A stretch of 64,000 nt of DNA from Chrysoperla carnea. Lineage: Eukaryota; Arthropoda; Insecta; Neuroptera; Chrysopidae. The position numbers and the translations under genes were made by a program. Shown one piece after another: positions 13,620 to 28,004 of this stretch (positions are counted from its first letter, which is position 1; each line of letters opens with the position of its first letter). The stretch covers positions 99,194,368 through 99,258,367 of the forward strand of contig NC_058337.1 in assembly GCF_905475395.1 (NCBI RefSeq), written 5' to 3'. The notes beneath the pieces were generated by a model that saw nothing but the letters and a program-made list of their open reading frames with translations, did no database searches and had not been told where the DNA came from.

Positions 13620-14077
13620 TCATGAGCTTCCTTCAGCGTACCAAGCAGTTGCAATTCTTTCCAAATCATCCCAACTTAAACTGTCAGCTTTCAGCTTGAA
13701 ATCCTGTAACATAATATCATATAATTAGGCGGTATTTCTTTTAAATACCTATAAGATTAACAAACCTTCATAAAAGCATCTGTAATTTTTATACTTTGTT
13801 CTTTTGTATACCATCTACTAAGAAATCTTAATAAAGCTTCATTTAATGGCTCTGGTTTTTTAACAACCAAATTTAATTTCGTTCCATCTTTAATACTTGA
13901 ATAACAATCAATTTGCTTATCATCTAATAATGTTTTTCCAACATGTAAAAGTGTTAACTGTGATGCAGGAACTTTCAAACTTTTTGAGATTTGTTGTTTC
14001 AAATCATAAATTTTATTTTGTTCACTTATTTCAACTTCTAGAGTTTCACCTTTTAATTGCTTTATTAGTAACTTCAT
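13620..14077 (-). CDS. UBL4A: UBL4A/Get5-like ubiquitin-like protein, 2 exons
   Basis: Exon 1 is 14077..13766 and exon 2 is 13703..13620, read on the minus strand. The 62-nt intron has donor AAG|gtttgt and acceptor ttacag|GAT in phase 0. The 131-residue product starts MKLLIKQLKGETLEVE, a ubiquitin-like fold covering about residues 1-72 (LLHVGKTLLDDKQI is the usual ubiquitin core). It ends in a short helical C-terminus, LSWDDLERIATAWYAEGSS, which resembles the TUGS/Get5 homodimerisation or BAG6-tethering segment of UBL4A. There is no C-terminal diglycine, so it is a domain protein and not a conjugated modifier. In the known family, UBL4A works in the cytosolic BAG6-GET4 complex, which hands tail-anchored proteins to GET3/TRC40 and takes part in quality control. 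The length is slightly below the mammalian protein (about 157 aa). An AATAAA lies about 65 nt past the stop. Both exons are open and splice in frame, so the call is firm; the exact orthologue name is inferred. Confidence 0.88.
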
Positions 14078-14681
14078 GATTAAAATTATTTGTCCTTTTT
14101 AATTTTTTCTAGGCTAAAAATATTTTTTACGTAGAAGAAACGTCAAACAAACTTGTAATTTTTTGTGTATTTTACAGTTGGCAATACTTTAGAGGGAAAA
14201 ATTTAAAAATAAATGCATATTAACTTGTAAATTCATGTAAAATGGAATTAATAAAAATGTGATAGAAAAAACTTTAGAAACAAGAAACAAGTTTCATTAC
14301 ATAACAGCTTACCAGATTTTTTACAATACACCAGCAATGACAATATTCAATAAAAAAGTATTAGGAAGAGTTTTAATCAAACTAGCGTTTAATACTGATT
14401 AGCGCATCCATGACACTTTTTCATTTGCCAGAGATTTGGATACTTTAAGGAATATAATTGAGGTTTTGGAATTTTATTTATATAATATGTGCATAATATA
14501 GATTTCAAAATGCTTGATTTATTCCTGCATAAAACAAAATATTATAATCAGTGCACACTAAAGTGCAAACAACACGAAACGATGTTGAAAATTGAAATAT
14601 GAATTATGAAGAGTTGGCAATATGTATAGCTATATGCGCATGTTTTTTAAGTTAATGCCGTATGTCGTGCGCTCTTTCACC
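14078..14681. promoter_or_regulatory. Divergent intergenic region between UBL4A-like and eIF4E
   Basis: Only 604 bp separate the two start codons, which face away from each other. The span must hold both 5'UTRs and both promoters. I see no convincing TATA box or named motif. The assignment as a shared promoter region is inferred from the head-to-head arrangement. Confidence 0.55.
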
Positions 14682-17600
14682 ATGTCCGAAAATTTTAATG
14701 ATATTGAGGTATTTATTCATTTAATAATTGTCATTTAAGCAGTTTACTTAATTTAGAATATCTAATATTAAAATAGTATTTCAAAATTACCGAAGTGTTG
14801 GAATTCTAAAAATATTATATCAAATTTACTAACACATAAAATTTCTAACCAAATTTGTCTTACGTATTGATAATTCTGAAGCTTCTATTAACAATTTTAT
14901 AATTTTTTTACTGAAATTTGTGAGTAAAATTATTAAATTAGCTCGCAAGGAAAATTAATATCGATTATACAATAGCTTTATTCAAAATTTATACTATTAA
15001 CCTAAAATTTGTATTATTATTCAGGATAAGTGAAAATTGCATTCCTTAAAATTTCACACCCAAAATTGGTAACATATTTTTTTACTTTCTACTAGTTTCG
15101 TGTTTATTAGAAATAATGGTATTTTCGAAATTTCAAATTTTTGTTGTTTTTGTATACTTAAGTAGGGCATTTATCCATATGTTAAAATAGTTAATTACCT
15201 GTGTATCCAATTCTGACAGTACAGTTAAATTTTTTTTATTTATTATTTTATTCATAGTATTCAATTCTAACGATTGATTTGTTTCAACCAATCTTTTTAA
15301 TATTATCAAATAATTTTTTTTTATAGTTTAAATCAATATTCCCAAAAATAACGAATTTCTGTTAGTGGAATATTACAAACCCAATTTTACGAGCTTTAAT
15401 TTTTACTTAAAATGACAATAATTAATAAGAAAATATTTTTTTAGAAACCTGCAGATGAAAATATAGTGAAAGAAGGTGCTTCCGAAACAAATATTAACAA
15501 CGCTGGTGACGCAAACATGCCTGTGGGTGCAGATGCAATTCCTGAAGGTCCAAAACATCCGTTAGAACATACATGGACATTATGGTATTACGAGAATGAT
15601 CGAAATAAAGATTGGGAAGCGAATCAACGAGAAGTTACTTCATTTTCAACTGCAGAAGATTTTTGGAGGTAAATTTTACATCAAATAAATTAAATGAACC
15701 TATTTTGTTACAGATTTACTTTTTTAGTATCTATACGCATGTTAAACCAGCAGGAGAACTTCGACAAGGTTGCGATTATGCGTTATTTAAAAAAGGAATT
15801 CGTCCCATGTGGGAAGATAAGCATAATAAGAAAGGTGGACGTTGGTTAATATCATTGGAAAAGAAGCAACGAGTACAAGAATTAGACAAATATTGGATAG
15901 AAATTGTAAGAAATATATTCCTTAACTTTTTCGAGCCATAATGGCAACGTATTTGCATGAGCTTTGTTCACATACATTACGAATTTAAAAAAAGTTTTTT
16001 TAACATGTTCTGTCGTCTGTCTCTGCTTGCTAAATATCGGATTCTGGTTGAACTAAATAAAATACAGCCCATAGTTATAATTTTGATAAATATACAAATT
16101 ATCACATAATGTCATCTTAGAAAATAAATTTTTTTTCTAAGTCATCTATATGTGAATCTTTCCAACTATTCGATAAAGAGGTTGGATTTCAATTGCATTA
16201 GGTGGATAGGGGTAAAAAATTTCTTTTATAGTTCATTTAAAGCTAATACTCTCGAAAGTAGGAACTTGATTACTACCGCTACCCATGCAGTAAAAATTCT
16301 TTCAAATAGTATTTCTTTCAAACAGACAAACATTGAATACCTACAGATTGGGTTTCAAATAGAAAGTTAGAATTACATAACTCACGCTTTCATTCAGAAA
16401 TTGATGAAATTAAAATTCAGTGTTAAGGTATATTCAATTTTTCAAAAAAAGAAAATAAATGAAATTTTTCAATTGATCATGAAGCGAGATATTTATAATT
16501 AAAGTGAAACTAGCCGATAACAACCGTTTTTAGCAAAGCTATAAAAAAGTAGCATTTAATTAATAATAATAACCAATAATTAAGGAAATTTAGTAATGAA
16601 AAAATATATAAATACGCAGCTGTGTGTGTATTGAATGCAAGTATAAACACTATGTCTGAGTATTATATACATATATATTACTGTTGTCAATTGTCACAAA
16701 TAATGCACATGTTTTTATGAACTTGACTATAATGACTAAAATACGAAATTTAACATAAATTTCGACTTAATTCATCACTGTATCGGATTTAGAGCTTTCT
16801 GCTAAAAAAGCATTTAGGAAAATAGTAGTCTTTTTTGGAAGGATGGACGTTAGTCAAGTCTATAAAAACATGCCTATATACAACCCGTATGAAATATCAG
16901 TTCAGTTTAATACCGATCAGTTATGGAGTGGAGATTTTGTCAAGCATGTAGCACACACACATATAAACGGAGTTTAACATGATTCAATACTTAACGTTGA
17001 ATTCATAACGGGCATTATATTCAACACTCACTCTCTCAGTATGCGTTAGAGGGGTGAAACTCAGAGGGACAATTATGTGCGCCGTCTACACAATATCAAC
17101 GACAAGAATCAAAAAACACATCAAAATTATACATTTATGCTGTAATGTTGGTATTCAAATAAATACCTCTGGCCAAATAAGACCGACCCGTATAACATTG
17201 ATTTCCATCCTCTTGGTATGCGTACACTATTTGTGCAAACAATTGTGTTATGTACGCAAAATGAGATTTATGAAATCGATACGATACTCATAACTGCATA
17301 CTTATTAAGTTTTTTCTTTGCTTATCCTTTCAACAAATCGGACAATAAACGTTTTAGTTATACAAAAAAATTTGTCACAAATTAATGCGGTGTTTTTTTA
17401 AAAAGTTAAAATGTAAAATATGTCACTTTCAACTTGATCCGAAAGTACTCTATGTTCAAATTACGAAAACAAGACGATGGAACATGTTAGAAGCAGCGTA
17501 ATTTTTTCCAAGTTAAATCACACCCTCTTCTATGTTCTCGATGCTAATTATTTGAACTTTATTTAATTTATATCGAGTTAGAGACGGTCAATGGACTTCA

Positions 17601-19880
17601 ATTTTTTATGGTAATTGTGTTATAATATACTTAACTTGATGGTTAACTTTTCGTGTATATTTTTTTGTCGCCTTAAAACCATGAATGTATACAGCTATCT
17701 AATGTAAAATCATTTTGATTATTGTTATTTTTATTTTTAGTTACTCTGTTTAATTGGGGAGGCTTTTGAACATGCAGATGAAGTATGCGGAGCTGTTGTG
17801 AACATTCGAGGAAAAGGAGATAAAATAGGTAAACAAACTTTTTTTAAATTTACCAGATAATATTTATTAATAAGTTTTTTTCCGTATTTTTACGATAATT
17901 AAGATTTAAGTTTTCACGTCAAAAATTATTTTCTTTTTTACCTAAATAATTTGGCAAACTGGAATTTATAAAATTTAAAAAAAGTTCCTAATGTACAACA
18001 GCTATCTATCTGGTTTTAACGAGGAATATTTTTTAATGTTTTTTATTTGCCAATTTACAAACAAATTTTTTAGTATTTTGATTTCATTTTTTTAAATAAA
18101 AATTGCTATGCTAGGGTCCACTTTCCAATTACCAATATGACCTACATTATTTTGGGACTAATAAATTTTTTAACTGTTGAGTCATGGAAGGAAATTTAAA
18201 ATATGCAAATAATCTTAATTTAGATACATTAACTAATTATAATGTAATTTTAACATATTAAAAATTAGTTATTTTAACATAAATGAATGTATTTATAAAA
18301 TTTAAATTTTTTTGAAAGCTGTATCCTTTTTAATATAATCAAATTATAAAAACTGTGTTCCGTTTTTGTAACACAGATCTGTATGGAACATACTGTCATT
18401 TTTTTAAATTTATGACTTTAAAGTTGTTGAAAATATTGTTAACAATTTTTGTGATAACCATTTTTCACCCAAGTCGGAAAAGAAAATTTTTCGATAAAAG
18501 TTGTAGATTACAATGTTTTCTACTAAATCATTAGACTACTGATAAGGTGATTATTATAATTTTACATCTAAAAAATTAGCACCATTTCCTTAAAAGTGCA
18601 CTTGATTTGAATAATGAGTATTTTGTCTTACATTTTTTCGTACTCAATCTTTTTTGAAATTAGGTTGTTTAAGTATATTCGATAAAGATAAAAAAAAGAG
18701 TATAAAGAATATGAAAACGTTAGGTTTATCTCATAGATATTCTCCTCAAAAAACTGAAAAAACAGTTGTACTCACTGTTATAAATTTATATTTGAAACCT
18801 GGTTTAAATAGTAATGTTTTTAATTTTATGTTCTGAGGAAAAATTTTATATAAAGTTCGGTTAGTGTACGATTTCTTAAATTATATAAGTTTTGCTTCAT
18901 AGAGATTTTAGGATAGTCGGTAACGTAGAATATTGGGAAAATGAGTAAGAATGTTGTTGGTTTTTTAAATAAGTTTAGATCATAAAGATGATTAATGTGA
19001 AGTTGTTTTCAAATAAACAAATAATGTAAAATACAGATTAGTAATTTTATTCTCATGATAAAAATTATCAATATTATTGTAAAAATCAATTACCTTAAAA
19101 AATAATTTTTATTGTCTTACTTGTTTCTATTGAATCATTTTCAGTTAAAAACATGTATCTCAGTTACCAGAGCTTTCTATGCCCATAATCGTAGGTCTAT
19201 ATGTAGGCAGTGGTAATAATTTTGTCAGCGTAATCTTCTACTGACTTCCAATTTCGTAATAATAAGTGTTCTTAATAGACCAAAACGCCTAATAAGACCC
19301 TTATCATTATGTACCGCAGCAAGATTGCTCCAGATTTCTTTTTCGGAAGTAGCAGGCTCAATATGAATATATTAATAAAATCTATTAATAAATCTGGATC
19401 TATTAACAAAATAATTTTAGAACGACATTTTTTATTTTTTGTATTGTCTGTTTCCATCCCCTTCGACACAATTTCATAGACCTTGATCTTCTAAATAAAT
19501 CAATCTGCGAATATATATATGTCGTTGATGGATTACCGAATTAGCTGTTTTTCATAACCGTTAGTTGTTTTACAAGACAGAAAACTTATATCGGTTTTTC
19601 ATAATTCTTGAACTTTAACACGTATAATTGCATAAACGCTTTACATTTTTCGGGGAAAATATAATTAATAAATTGTAACTATATTCAAATTAAAAAACTG
19701 TTTAATTTTGTTGCAGCTCTTTGGACAGCAGACGCAAGTAATACTAAGGCTGTATTAGAAATTGGAAAAACATTAAAAGAACGATTGAAAATTTCGCCAA
19801 AAATAACAATTGGCTATCAAATTCATAAAGATACAATGGCTAAATCCGGATCTGTAACTCGAGTTACTTATACCATTTAA
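14682..19880 (+). CDS. eIF4E: Eukaryotic translation initiation factor 4E, 5 exons, complete
   Basis: Coding exons are 14682..14708, 15445..15668, 15728..15905, 17741..17828 and 19717..19880, all bounded by GT/AG and in frame. They give 226 residues (human eIF4E has 217). The start is ATG in the context caccATGT, and a 9-codon first exon (MSENFNDIE) joins AAA CCT. Family hallmarks are present. The cap-stacking tryptophans are W66 (KDWEAN) and W112 (RPMWED, with the guanine-binding E113). W83 in EDFWSIYTH is the eIF4G/4E-BP docking residue, and W175 in ALWTADASN lies near the cap phosphate. HPLEHTWTLWYY opens the conserved core after a variable acidic N-terminus of about 45 residues. The protein binds the m7G cap of mRNA in the cytoplasm and recruits eIF4G. 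It looks like class I eIF4E, because both cap tryptophans are kept. Intron 2 is only 59 nt; introns 3 and 4 are about 1.8-1.9 kb. Nothing suggests a pseudogene. Confidence 0.95.
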
Positions 19881-22800
19881 TTAATATATGTATATATATA
19901 TATATTATTAAAAAAATAATAATTATCATTAAACAATCAAATCATTTGAAAAATATAACAGAATTTATCGCGCCGACATACATGTGTTGATTTAAATAGT
20001 CCAAGACATTATAATGTTAAATCTAATTACATCTAATTCATCACGCAAATAATAATTAATAAATTCATTTCATACATTAAATAGAAATCAACACATGAAT
20101 AATAGAATTTATTTTTTTTTTTTTGTTATGGCTTCTGAATTTAAAATTAATTTAAATTCAATTTATTATTGATCAATGCAGGTTTATTTTGTTTTTTGTC
20201 TTTGCTGTCATAACATTTGATTTTTAATATGTTTTCGTTTTTACTTAATAATTTTTTGAATGAGACAGCTTGCATCTTATAAAAATATCAAAATACGTAT
20301 TTACATTTTTTATGTACTTGGTGGCCAAAAAAAAAACCAAATAGATTAATCGCTGGTAAACGATTTTATAGATAACTTATGAATCCATCCGAGTACTTTA
20401 AACATTTATTTATAAGTTTCCTTTGTTACTATACCGAATTTGATATTTTTATTTGAAGGCGACTTGTACCAAAATAAATGAAAGCATATTATTAGTATGC
20501 TGAAAAAAGATACTCTTCATTAGAAAAAGAACAATCATATATATATACATTATTTATTTTGATAATTATATCCTTATTTTCCCCCCTAACTAAATGGACG
20601 AAAATTTGTATCTTCGTACACGAGAACATTTGGTAAATTAATTTTTGTATACAATTTCGACGGGAAATAATTTTAATGTCAATTAATATAACATGTCGCA
20701 ATCTTTTTTTGTTACAAATAAATTATTATTTTATGTAACTTAAGTTCATGTAAAGATGTAATTTCCATACACTATTTTCAAAAATTTTATTAAAAATTTT
20801 TAGTAAATGTATGGAAATTATGTCTAGACAAAATGAATGGAAAAAATAATAAAAATTATCGATTTATTTCTTTCAATTTTAATTTAATAGTAATATTTTT
20901 TTATCATTTTCTTTTGTAGGCTTTGATTTAGTTCTTACTCAATTTGGTAGTTTCTTTTTTTTTCCTTTTTTGTTTATAAAGTTATTTAAAGATATTTATT
21001 ATTTAAATATTAAAAAAATTCAGAGATTGAGTAAAAATGTTTTTTTCTTTTAAGTAACTTTATATTATTAACAAAAAATTTTCTTATTATCCGACGTTTT
21101 TTTATAAATTTTATGTGTTAATTTGTTGTAAATAAAATAACGTATATGTATGTGCATACATGTATGTATATATATAAGAAATTTTTATAATGGACAACTT
21201 TCGTTACTAATTGTTTCTTTTCATTTCCACAATTTTATCATTAATTGGCGAACAGAGGTTGGGGTGTAGGTAAGGGGTGTTTAATGTTAGTTAAATTGAA
21301 AGTTCCTAGAATTTTTTTCTAAATCAAATCGTTTTCATAATATTGCCGCCCAAAATTAAAAAAAAAATTTTTTTCGTTAATAATTCTAAGCAGTACAAAC
21401 CTTCGAATTAAATTGCACTTGGTTTTGTTGATTCTTTAATTAGAGCGAATGTTTTTGCAGCCTCCAAAAAACGTGGAGATGTGCTTGGAACCTTTAAAAA
21501 TCGAAACATAGAAAATCATCTATATATTGATTTCATCACCTCGGGGTCCGCAGAATCCTTGCTCGTACCTACGTAACTCGGTAACTCAATAACTCTAAAA
21601 GTACAGGAATTTTACAAAATTCCTTTTTCTAACTTTTTTATTCGGCATGCTAGATTTTGCCAAGACAGAGTCATCTAATTCGAAGATTTGTACTACTTAG
21701 AATTAACAATAAAAAAATCGTTTTTTTGAATTTTGAAAAAACCTTAAGAACTTTTGACTTAGTTAACAGAGATACATGTACAAATTTTTAGGTTGGTCGG
21801 ATGAAGATATTTTTGCAACCCTCCAAACAGTTGGGGGGAACCAACCGGCGTATGTGATATATATAAATCTCTTCTTAGCCACAGAACCCTTGTTTCCGCC
21901 TGGAGTGTAAAAATCAATTCTCGAAACAATTATCGATTAGTCTTAAGGAGCACGTACAAATTACATTGAAAAGTTCCAGTCGAATTCATTTTTTATAGGT
22001 AATTTTGTAAAAATATACGAGAGAATTGACGTTTGAAAATCAGCCAATTTAAAATTCTTTAAATCAATACAAAAAAATGTTCAATTTTCAAACTTTTTGT
22101 TGAAACATTTTTTCAAGAACTGAGTATTGGTTTACATTGAAAAATTCTTGAGTATTTTTGTACATGATAAAGCTGTAAGATACAACCTTGACAAGAACCT
22201 CTCAAATTTCTAATCGTTCTGAATATACTCAAAAACTTCAACTGTCAAATTTGCACACGCAAATTACAGAAAATACGAATACATGTAAGATGTTTCAACC
22301 GGTGATCTATTCTCAAACATTATAGAAATATATGACTGCCTTTATTTCATACCAACTTTAACGTTTATTTTAGGTAAGTATTCAGGGAAAATAAACGTAA
22401 GTTTAGGTCAAAATTTCTCATATAGGTCGAGAAATTTTGAAAATTATAATAAAACACAATGTTATTCTAAAATTTTTTATTTATTAAAAATAAGACAAAT
22501 AAATGATATCAATTAAATCAAATGGTGAATTTTTAGGTACCATCTTTCCTGTAAGTGAGATGATCAATTATTTTTCACTTTTTGAATTAGTAGATCATTT
22601 TAGTCAGTTTTATTTAAAAATATCATAGAATTACCTTAGAATTTAATTAAATAATTTTATTTTTTAAGACATCAAATGTTATGGCTTTTGAAAATGCTAA
22701 CTCTATCCAAAGGATGGGATCACTTGTATCGGCTAATTTCATAAAATTTCTGCACAAACTTATTACTATTAAAACTTATTGATTTCACGTTAAAATTTTT

Positions 22801-23531
22801 TTTAAATAGTAATAATTCAATAATAATTTTATAGCAATTTTTGTCTAAAAATGTCGAATTTTTTTTAGAAAAATTGTACAATTTTTACTCCAAAGATTGG
22901 CAACAACCTGACATCGGTCTGATTTTTTCTTAAAGCAGAAATATACGGAATTTAGCTCTCATTGTTTATGTTCCCATTGTTAAGTTTTTTCTGAGATCAG
23001 AAAAATATACCCAACTAGTATAAAATATCATTTTACATGCCAAGATTATGGGCGTTGTTGAGGCAAATTCCATCTTAAAAATATTTGCAAATACCGCCTA
23101 CCCTTAATTATTTTCAGATCAGTGTAAATTATGCTGTAACATCTTTTATCACAAATAGCGTGAAAATTTAATATCAAATTTTCAATCTTTTCCAAAATTT
23201 TCTGCTTTAGACTTGGTCTCCATAGGCCGAAGTATTGATTAAGTATTAACCAAATTTGATTAAAAGATTTCCTTTTCCTAGTAAGCTAAATCTTACCTTT
23301 GCCCTTAAATCATTCGATTTATTCTCATGGTACACATATTTATCAAGGACTTGGCAAAAATGTATTCTATGTCGTCTTATCATTTTGTTGAAAGTCAAAG
23401 TCGAAGTGTGTAGATAAATTTTTGATTATATTAATTACTTTTATGGTGTCAAATTTTTGATTATTTAAAGATAAACAAAAAAAAAAATTTTTTAAAAAAC
23501 ATTTTTCACCTCTTATTAGATGCATTTAGTT
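19881..23531. other. eIF4E 3' flank and gene-free DNA
   Basis: A TA microsatellite (19889-19907) lies just past the eIF4E stop and may be in its 3'UTR. 21450-21560 and 21810-21900 look like diverged direct copies (gcagcctccaaaaa / gcaaccctccaaac, then ccgcagaatcc / cacagaaccc). No gene is supported. Confidence 0.5.
20759..20820. repeat. Perfect-ended hairpin downstream of eIF4E
   Basis: TAATTTCCATACA at the left and TGTATGGAAATTA at the right pair over 13 bp around an A+T-rich middle that also pairs. It lies about 880 bp past the eIF4E stop. It could be in a long 3'UTR or be a tiny foldback element. Confidence 0.6.
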
Positions 23532-24308
23532 TTATACCGGGTGTCCGATTTTAACTTTTATTCTTAGTTTGAGAAAAAATTAATTTAAGTTATTGCAATC
23601 TCGAATCATAAAAAACATGTGCAAAAAATTTCTGGTCGACGAACGCATAAGATTTACAGAGGTTTTCTCCAAAACTGTAAGACATAGAGAATTGAAAATG
23701 CCTAATTCCATACCAACACAATCTGATTTTATGAAGAGGATGATTTTTCCAAATTTAGTACCCCGAGGATATTATTTATAGTTTTTAGGAAGCTTGAAAA
23801 AGTATATTAAGCTTCGAATATTGAATCTATTATAAATACCTACCGTGCTGACTTGGTAATATGGTGGCAATTAAAATTCAATTAGCCACGTAATTTTCTT
23901 TTTGTATATTTTTTGGCAAAATGTAATAGCGGTGTATGGATATTTAATTTCAAACATTGGGTACTTTTATATTTTATGAACGCCAAATGCACAATGTCCT
24001 CTTGCCATAACTTTTGAAAAATATATGGAATTTTGAAAAAAAATTATGTTTTTGTTTACAGGAGCTCATAAAATTTCAAAATCTAAAAAAAAGTACTGAT
24101 CCTATAGAAAATCAAATAGCTCTCATAATAGATGTTGGACCAAAAAAATTTTTCCCTTAAAATAAACAAGATTAAAAACTATTTAATACGTAGTACATTT
24201 CTAAAATGTGCCCATCGCATATAGATATTATATTTTATTTTTCAAAATTTCGTACCCCAACTAAGAAACAAAAGGGAGTGGAATGTCAAAACTGATCACT
24301 CTGTATAT
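23532..24308. mobile_element. Possible non-autonomous DNA element with diverged inverted ends
   Basis: The left end is ttataccgggtgtccgattt. The right end, read on the minus strand, is tatacagagtgatcagtttt. The two align with several mismatches and point inwards. The inside has no credible transposase. Weak terminal similarity makes this tentative. Confidence 0.35.
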
Positions 24309-27300
24309 AAAAATATTATTTTATTTATAAATAAAAAAATTAACATATATTTATACATAAAAACAATTATTAATTAATTTTAGCTTATTTATACATATAA
24401 AAAACGATTATTTAATTAGCTATATGTATTTCAGGAGTAATTAGAAATGTCCGCAGCTGACACTCTTCTTTTTTGGGTAGTTAGACAGGAAAAATATTCT
24501 GAACTCTCAGGCAAAGCGGTGAATTTTATTTTATCCTTCGCAACAACATACCTATATGAGAGTGGGTTTTACACCTCGTATCGTGATAAAAGCGAAACAC
24601 GGAAATTGAATTGATGCTCAGTCAGGATTAAGGTTCAAATTTTCCAAAATAACTCTTAAAATCGACTCAATTTGCGACAAGAAACAATCCCACCTATCAC
24701 ATTAATCCTGAATATATATTTTTTCGACACTGTATTTGTTAACTTTGATTATAAAATAAAAAAAACTTATTTTATATAAGGAGAGATATTCTTATTTTTA
24801 GGGGAGGGAGGGTTTCACTGTCGTCTGGAAACTTTTACAGGGGTACGTGGGGCCGTTTGTTTGAGGAATTCTGATCTATGGGAAACCATTTAAGAATCCA
24901 AGGTCCAAACCCTTAATTAGCAAATGAGACAGAACAATTCAATGTAATAAACACAAAAATTAAGTAAGTTTATTATTTTGAAAATTTCCGAGGAAATGAA
25001 TAGGTAATTAGAATAACAACTTTAATTTTTAAAATACAGTATGATAATTGTCTCCTTGGGCAAAGCAAGTTGAAATTAAGTTTATCAATTGCACTTACAT
25101 AAAAAAATTAATTAACTTTTTAACCGGATAACAAAAATTAATTATATTAAATTAAATTTCATATCGTCATAATAAATTACTATCCAAAATCGTTCATTAG
25201 GTATAAGCGCGACATTTAATGTATCTTGTTGTGATATCCATGCGATCAACAAAATTATAAGGTCAAAAGTTTCGTTTTAATAATATAAAAAATTTACAAA
25301 AATACATTACAGTAATGGACCACACTTTGAATGTCGAAACTCTAATTAGTCGATTAAATTTTTCAATATGATCTAAAAGTTTTTTTCTCCAGAAACGATT
25401 TGCTTCATTTTTGTTTTATTTGAATTTTATATTTGATCATGATTTGTATTGTAATGTAGGTATATCAGACATCATCGAAAATCATAAATCGTGTTCTAGC
25501 TAGGCATGGGTCATAGAATGCAATCATTTTCGCCCTGGAGCATGGTTCAAAAATTATGATCCGTCGAGATATGGACGAGAGATAGATGAGGTTTTTGTAA
25601 TCAATCTCAATCAAGAGGAGTTAACCCTTAAAATCAAAGTAATTCGTAGGAGACTTTTTCAACATGACTGCAACTGTCGAAACAGGAAACACATGAATAT
25701 CGATCGGCAGCTATTTCTATGAGATTCTTTTTTTTTTCACTTTTAGGATGCGTGTATATCTCCCCTAGGATTGAAAGCAGCTGGATGAAACTTAGTGGTT
25801 TATATTTTCCTCCTGATCAGAGGTGAGATTGTCTTAAAATTAGGTTATCTGTATCGTTTTCAAATAAATGAACTAATACATTATTATTATAACGGGTTAT
25901 AACGTTGGCTAATACGAATCGAAAAGCATTTCGAATAAAACTAACTTTTTTTAACATGAAAAATGATAAATACGTACATTCAGGACATAATATAAATTTT
26001 AACAAGTTTTTAAGTTATTTTTTTTTTTTTTTTTTAAATAGAAAAATTGCTTTTAGCTAAAAAGAACGCTCAGCTCAGTTAAATTACTGAGCGCTCGCCC
26101 GTTAGGTTATATTATTCTATGGCGCTCGCTAAGAAAAGTGAAAGTAGGTACCGGTAATCCATTATTTTTTTAAATGAACTTTATTAGGGGAATCCCATAA
26201 AATTTAAGAAATGAGAATATTATCTATAATTTTGTATTTGCTGTGATGTGGTACCTTAGATCATATAATTTAATATTTTCAAAGTGTGGTACAAATGCTT
26301 GTGTTTAATTTTAAGTGCAGTTAACGTTATTGAATTGTTTGAACGTTATTTTTATATAATCAATTAATAATAATAAATTATTATTATATTTTTTACTGTT
26401 GTGGAAACACCTATATCAGTTTTTTTAATCATTATAATTTTTAAGTAGTAATTTAGATATTAACCTAATAGAATAATACATTTATTCGAAATATTTTGTT
26501 AATTGTTTCATTTACCAATGATTTTTTTAAAAATGTTTCATTTAATAATTGTCAGGCTGAAATTTTGTTTGCCTAAATTGATTAATTTTGTATTCGAGGT
26601 ATCTATTTTTTAATTTTAATTTTTATGTTTTTGATATCCTGGAATAAAAATATTTGGTCTTAAAATTTTGAAAAAACCTTAAGGAACTCTATAACTATGA
26701 ATTTTTCAAGGTTTTTGGATTGTCTAATTCAGACTTAAGACTTGTACAGACCTTTTGAAGACATCCTCCATATTAAAAATGTTGCTAATTCATAACTGTT
26801 TTCAAAATATTTTTATTTAGATAATAAAATACATAATTTTAAATTTCAAATTATCAATAACATTTCCGACATTCACAAGATCATTTTATAACAAAAATAA
26901 CTTTCGTTCCTTTATTAACATCAGTATACTGTCCTATATGATGAGGGCATCGTTATAATTTATAATACATAGTCCAACCGTGCCGGACAGCATACTGGCA
27001 TTAGTAAAAGAAACTTATAATAAAATTTAAGTAAAAACGTTGTATAAAAATTTTTACGACATTCTAATAGTTATAAAGTTGTTTGGGAGCTGTACGGCCC
27101 TAATGTTTTAATTTTGAAATATTTTAATTAATTCAAAGCGGATTTTTCTATTTCCCTAATAAATCTTATTAAAATTATGATTAGTATCAATCCAGCAATG
27201 ATTTTAGTAATTGACAGCAAAAGATAATAGATATACGTAAAAAATTTATAATCAGTTAATTGTTTATTAACAATAAAAAGTATTTTTAGTAAGATTCGAT

Positions 27301-28004
27301 TAATCTCATGTGGTACTCGAAATTTTTAATTTTAATCATCGGCAGCGAACAATTATGCTCAATATTCTTTATATTTAGAAATATCTGTTAATAGAGCAGT
27401 TAGTACTTAGAGAACATGCCATGCCAATATCATAAGCACCTAGTTCATGACCTCGTATACTTTGGTTCTTAAATGCCCCTAGACTTTAGTCGATTTGTTA
27501 ATAAGTACAAAGAAATATATTTTAACTATCGTGCTGGCATACGACGTTTTCTAGATACCCTACCAAAAATATTTTACATATCTACAGAAGAATATCACAA
27601 ACAGCTTAGAATTGCTATAAATGATTATTCTCTCATTGGCGTAGAAATGAAATAATTAATTACTAAAACCTTCATGTTCTAATTAAACTAATCACAATTT
27701 TGATATGGTTTTGTTTTTCAGCCACGTTTTACAATCCACTTAAATTTATTTTAAAAAAATAATTTCAATTTTAGAATCACAAAGCTCCCAAACAAAACAA
27801 CTTTGTACCAATATAAGTTTAGCTAATCTCCTTGTATAAATCACATTTTTGGGCTCAACATACACTGATCTAGCAAAAACAATGTTATTTAAAATTCTGT
27901 TTTGTACTTGCTTGTAATAGAAATCATCAAATATTGATCAAACAAAACGAAACGTTGTTTAACAAATAGTTTTGTTGAGTAAAAAATTTTTTGTTTAAAA
28001 ACAA
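24309..28004. other. Gene-free A+T-rich stretch
   Basis: Contains a poly-T run (about 26019-26036) and a small ctcagttaaattactgag hairpin (near 26075-26095). The 60-codon frame at 27473-27655 is not recognised. Confidence 0.5.

Noticed and set aside
15776-15958. 60-codon minus-strand frame
   Set aside because: Antisense shadow of eIF4E exon 3.
27473-27655. 60-codon frame with mixed charged residues
   Set aside because: No domain recognised, no splice context and no second copy. Kept only as gene-free DNA.
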